Part shown: positions 6,420 to 8,222 of the stretch, in pieces
Layout of the letters: each line of letters starts with the position of its first letter
How positions within the stretch are numbered: position 1 is the stretch's first letter
Assembly (NCBI GenBank): GCA_903886165.1
Contig: CAISLL010000295.1
Coordinates: 1-8,222, forward strand
DNA length: 8,222 nt
Direction: 5' to 3'
Source: an uncultured beta proteobacterium
GTDB taxonomy: Bacteria > Pseudomonadota > Gammaproteobacteria > Burkholderiales > Burkholderiaceae_C
Made by a program: the position numbers and the translations under genes
The notes under the pieces: generated by a model
What the model saw: the letters and a program-made list of their open reading frames with translations, nothing else
Database searches by the model: none
Told to the model about the DNA's origin: nothing

Positions 6420-7384
6420 ACGCACCGACCCCCTCCAACCTGCTGCAACCGATGACGCACCACCGCCCTGACCATCTGAGCAACGCCCACCTGGACGCGC
6501 TGGAAGAAGAAACCATCTTCATCCTGCGTGAAGTGGCGGCCGCCTTCGAGCGCCCCACCCTGCTGTTTTCGGGTGGCAAAGACTCGCTGGTGATGCTCAA
6601 ATGCGCCGAGAAAGCCTTTGGCACACCCGACACTGGCGGCAAGATCCCCTACCCGCTGCTGATGATCGACACCGGCCACAACTTCCATGAAGTCACCGAC
6701 TTCCGTGACGCCCGTGCCGCCGAATTGGGTGCAGACCTGATCGTGCGCAGTGTTGAAGACTCCATGGCCCGTGGCACCGTGCGCCTGGCCCACCCCGGTG
6801 AGTCACGCAACGTGCACCAGTCGGTAACCCTGCTGGAAGCGATTGAAGAGTTTCGTTTTGACGCGCTGATCGGCGGCGCCCGCCGCGACGAAGAAAAAGC
6901 CCGCGCCAAGGAACGCATCTTCAGCCACCGCGACAGCTTTGGCCAGTGGCAACCCAAAGACCAGCGCCCCGAGTTGTGGACACTGTTCAACACCAAGCTG
7001 CAACCCGGTGAACATTTCCGCGTGTTCCCGATCTCCAACTGGACCGAGCTGGACGTGTGGCAATACATCGCCCGCGAGAACATCGCCCTGCCCAACCTGT
7101 ATTACACACACCAGCGCGAAGTGGTGGAGCGCAAGGGGCTGCTGGTACCGGTCACTGAATTGACACCCTTGAAACCAGGCGAAGTGGCCGAGCTGCGCGA
7201 CGTGCGTTTTCGCACCGTGGGCGACATCACCTGCACCTGCCCGGTAGAAAGCCTGGCGGCCACCCCAGACCAGATCGTGCTGGAAACCCTGGCCGCCGAC
7301 GTGAGCGAACGCGGTGCCACCCGTATGGATGACAAGACCTCAGAGGCTTCCATGGAGAAGCGCAAGAAAGACGGGTACTTCTAA
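6416..7384 (+). CDS. cysD: Sulfate adenylyltransferase subunit 2
   Basis: This 322-residue protein is the catalytic ATP sulfurylase subunit, which forms APS from ATP and sulfate in complex with the GTPase CysN. SGGKDS (residues 52-57) is the PP-loop, followed by LMIDTGHNF, IGGARRDEEKARAKERIFS and RVFPISNWTELDVWQYI, all closely like E. coli CysD. The C-terminus MEKRKKDGYF also matches the family. It is about 20 residues longer than E. coli CysD (302). Roughly 15 of these are an N-terminal extension, and an internal ATG at codon 13 gives a more usual length. The start overlaps the cysH stop, with GAAAGGG a few bases upstream as a possible ribosome site. The stop is TAATG, so the next ATG (7384) overlaps it, but the real cysN begins 444 bp later. 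Confidence 0.95.
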   Translation: MNAPTPSNLLQPMTHHRPDHLSNAHLDALEEETIFILREVAAAFERPTLLFSGGKDSLVMLKCAEKAFGTPDTGGKIPYPLLMIDTGHNFHEVTDFRDARAAELGADLIVRSVEDSMARGTVRLAHPGESRNVHQSVTLLEAIEEFRFDALIGGARRDEEKARAKERIFSHRDSFGQWQPKDQRPELWTLFNTKLQPGEHFRVFPISNWTELDVWQYIARENIALPNLYYTHQREVVERKGLLVPVTELTPLKPGEVAELRDVRFRTVGDITCTCPVESLAATPDQIVLETLAADVSERGATRMDDKTSEASMEKRKKDGYF

Positions 7385-7828
7385 TGAGCACCACCGCACT
7401 GCGCCGTGAGGAGGAATCAGCAATCCGGGTGCCAAAGAAGGATGGATCAAAAGGCATACGGCGTTGCACCAAACCCGGCGCGGCGACCGGGACATGTGCA
7501 TGCGGTTTTGGGATGAAATCACACGCGAAATGGGATGTGCAGTACGCCGCCGACTTCCGACGCGCGCCTTTCACCCCAAAGCCCGGTCACATGCCCCGAT
7601 CACCACGCCTAGCGCTGTTGGTGCCATAACCCAGACAGCGATATCGACTAGCAGCGTGCGTTGGGTGTCTGACGCAGCTAAATCAAGGAGGAGGCTTGGG
7701 GCGCGCCCCAAGCCGGGGGACATTAGCGGAGTTAGATACCCAATGCGCGCTGCGGGTCAAAGCTACAAATGCATCACAACCCGGCATTTCAAGTAAACGA
7801 AATGTCTGAAAAAACAACGGAAGTAACC
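7385..7828 (+). other. 444-bp unexplained spacer between cysD and cysN
   Basis: I recognise no gene in this stretch. The ATG that overlaps the cysD stop opens an 81-codon frame (7384-7629, MSTTALRREEE...) with no recognisable domain. Another frame is open for 129 codons (7410-7796) but has no good start and an implausible composition. Two strong Shine-Dalgarno-like strings occur, AGGAGG at 7409-7414 and AAGGAGG at 7685-7691. The second precedes a TTG that would give a 37-residue peptide ending at 7809. Structured elements are a perfect palindrome (7693-7714) and an 8-bp imperfect inverted repeat TAGCAGCG/CGCAGCTA (7649-7656 and 7673-7680). No terminal inverted repeats or target duplication could be found by eye. 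It may be a decayed insertion or a non-coding RNA/leader. Elsewhere in the operon, cysH and cysD overlap their upstream genes by four bases, so the gap is anomalous. Confidence 0.55.
7693..7714. repeat. Perfect 22-bp palindrome (strong hairpin) upstream of cysN
   Basis: The 11-bp arms GGCTTGGGGCG and CGCCCCAAGCC are exactly complementary. As RNA this would form a stem of at least 9 GC-rich pairs with a 4-base loop. It is followed by GGGGGACATT, so there is no U-tract for classical intrinsic termination. It lies about 115 bp ahead of the cysN start, directly after a purine-rich AAGGAGGAG. It could be a non-canonical terminator or attenuator, an mRNA-stabilising structure, a protein-binding site, or an end of a mobile element. 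Confidence 0.7.
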
Positions 7829-8222
7829 ATGAATACTACAACATCAATAGCTGATAGCACAATAAAGACAAGGTCTACAGGCCAATTTGATACAAATTCC
7901 GCACTCAAATTCATCACCTGCGGCAGCGTGGACGACGGCAAGAGCACCCTCATTGGCCGCCTGCTGGTGGACAGCCGCTCGGTGCTGCAAGACCAGTTGG
8001 CCAACGTGTCCAAAAGCGGCGAGGCCGACCTGGCCCAGTTCACCGACGGCCTGAGCGCCGAACGCGAACAAGGCATCACCATCGACGTGGCCTACCGCTA
8101 CTTCAACACCGCCAACCGCAAATTCATCATTGGTGACGCCCCCGGCCACGAACAATACACCCGCAACATGGTCACCGCCGCCAGCAGCGCCGACGCCGCC
8201 GTGGTGCTGGTCGATGCTACCA
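7829..8222 (+). CDS. cysN: Sulfate adenylyltransferase subunit 1, GTPase (3' end missing)
   Basis: The first 131 codons are present; the frame runs off the window. CysN is the EF-Tu-like GTPase that drives APS synthesis by CysD. GSVDDGKST (residues 32-40) is the G1 P-loop, EREQGITIDVAYRYF (78-92) contains switch I, and DAPGHEQYT (103-111) is the G3 motif, all nearly as in E. coli CysN. Three in-frame ATGs are possible: 7769, 7802 and 7829. I chose 7829 because GGAAG lies 5 bases upstream, the best ribosome site of the three. Residues 7-19 come from a 37-bp interspersed repeat, and the first 25 codons are AT-rich and unlike the rest of the gene. Whether a CysC (APS kinase) domain is fused at the C-terminus cannot be seen; the APS-type CysH makes it unnecessary for sulfite production. 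Confidence 0.92.
   Translation, partial: MNTTTSIADSTIKTRSTGQFDTNSALKFITCGSVDDGKSTLIGRLLVDSRSVLQDQLANVSKSGEADLAQFTDGLSAEREQGITIDVAYRYFNTANRKFIIGDAPGHEQYTRNMVTAASSADAAVVLVDAT
7847..7883 (+). repeat. 37-bp interspersed repeat, copy at the 5' end of cysN
   Basis: This begins ATAGCTGATAGCAC and ends TCTACAGGCC, followed by AATTTGATACAAA. It is 27 of 37 identical to the DUF934 copy without gaps and is read in the same frame. It encodes residues 7-19, upstream of the conserved GTPase domain, which starts near residue 27. Confidence 0.72.

Noticed and set aside
7384..7629. 81-codon frame starting at the ATG that overlaps the cysD stop
   Set aside because: No recognisable domain, unusual composition (Arg/Pro/Lys-rich with scattered Cys) and no Shine-Dalgarno. 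More likely a relic start followed by non-coding sequence.
7731..7737. GTTAGAT resembling an integron attC core site, within GTTAGATACCC that also recalls a 16S rRNA segment
   Set aside because: No complementary partner core was found at a suitable distance, no integrase is present, and the rRNA-like match is too short to mean anything.
7410..7796. 129-codon open frame across the spacer, a possible transposase or nuclease fragment
   Set aside because: It only opens after a stop and has no good start, and I could not match any transposase or HNH motif in it.
7696..7809. 37-residue peptide with a TTG start after AAGGAGG
   Set aside because: The start lies inside the palindrome arm, which would mask it, and nothing else supports translation.

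Overview
The window reads as chromosomal DNA of a betaproteobacterium, most likely Comamonadaceae (Rhodoferax/Polaromonas-like). This rests on the GC-rich codon usage, on the combination of a siroheme reductase, a DUF934 protein, CysH, CysD and CysN, and on an interspersed repeat resembling one I recall from that family. The genus is inference; no database was searched.

Layout. 1-666 is the C-terminal part of a PLP-dependent (methionine-type) aminotransferase. 675-1903 holds two overlapping half-size chromate transporter (CHR) genes. A rhodanese-domain gene runs convergently to them (1933-2409, minus strand). An AT-rich divergent intergenic region (2410-2561) then precedes a rightward sulfate-assimilation cluster: a TSUP (TauE/SafE) permease, cysI, a DUF934 gene, cysH, cysD and, at the right edge, the start of cysN.

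How the genes work together. CysD and CysN activate sulfate to APS. CysH has the Cys pattern of an iron-sulfur APS reductase and would reduce APS to sulfite. CysI would reduce sulfite to sulfide. The DUF934 protein is a conserved but poorly understood partner of such reductases. The TSUP protein is a candidate sulfate or sulfite transporter. The Chr pair may export chromate, a sulfate analogue. No cysC or cysJ is visible, which fits an APS-type route with an electron donor other than CysJ.

Two things stand out. First, four divergent copies of one 37-bp repeat lie inside four protein-coding genes (chr, cysI, DUF934, cysN), aligned without gaps and kept in frame. They sit at N-termini, in an apparent inter-domain linker and between apparent membrane segments. 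Second, the operon is tightly packed (ATGA overlaps at DUF934/cysH and cysH/cysD) until cysD/cysN, where 444 bp of unexplained sequence with a perfect 22-bp palindrome intervenes.
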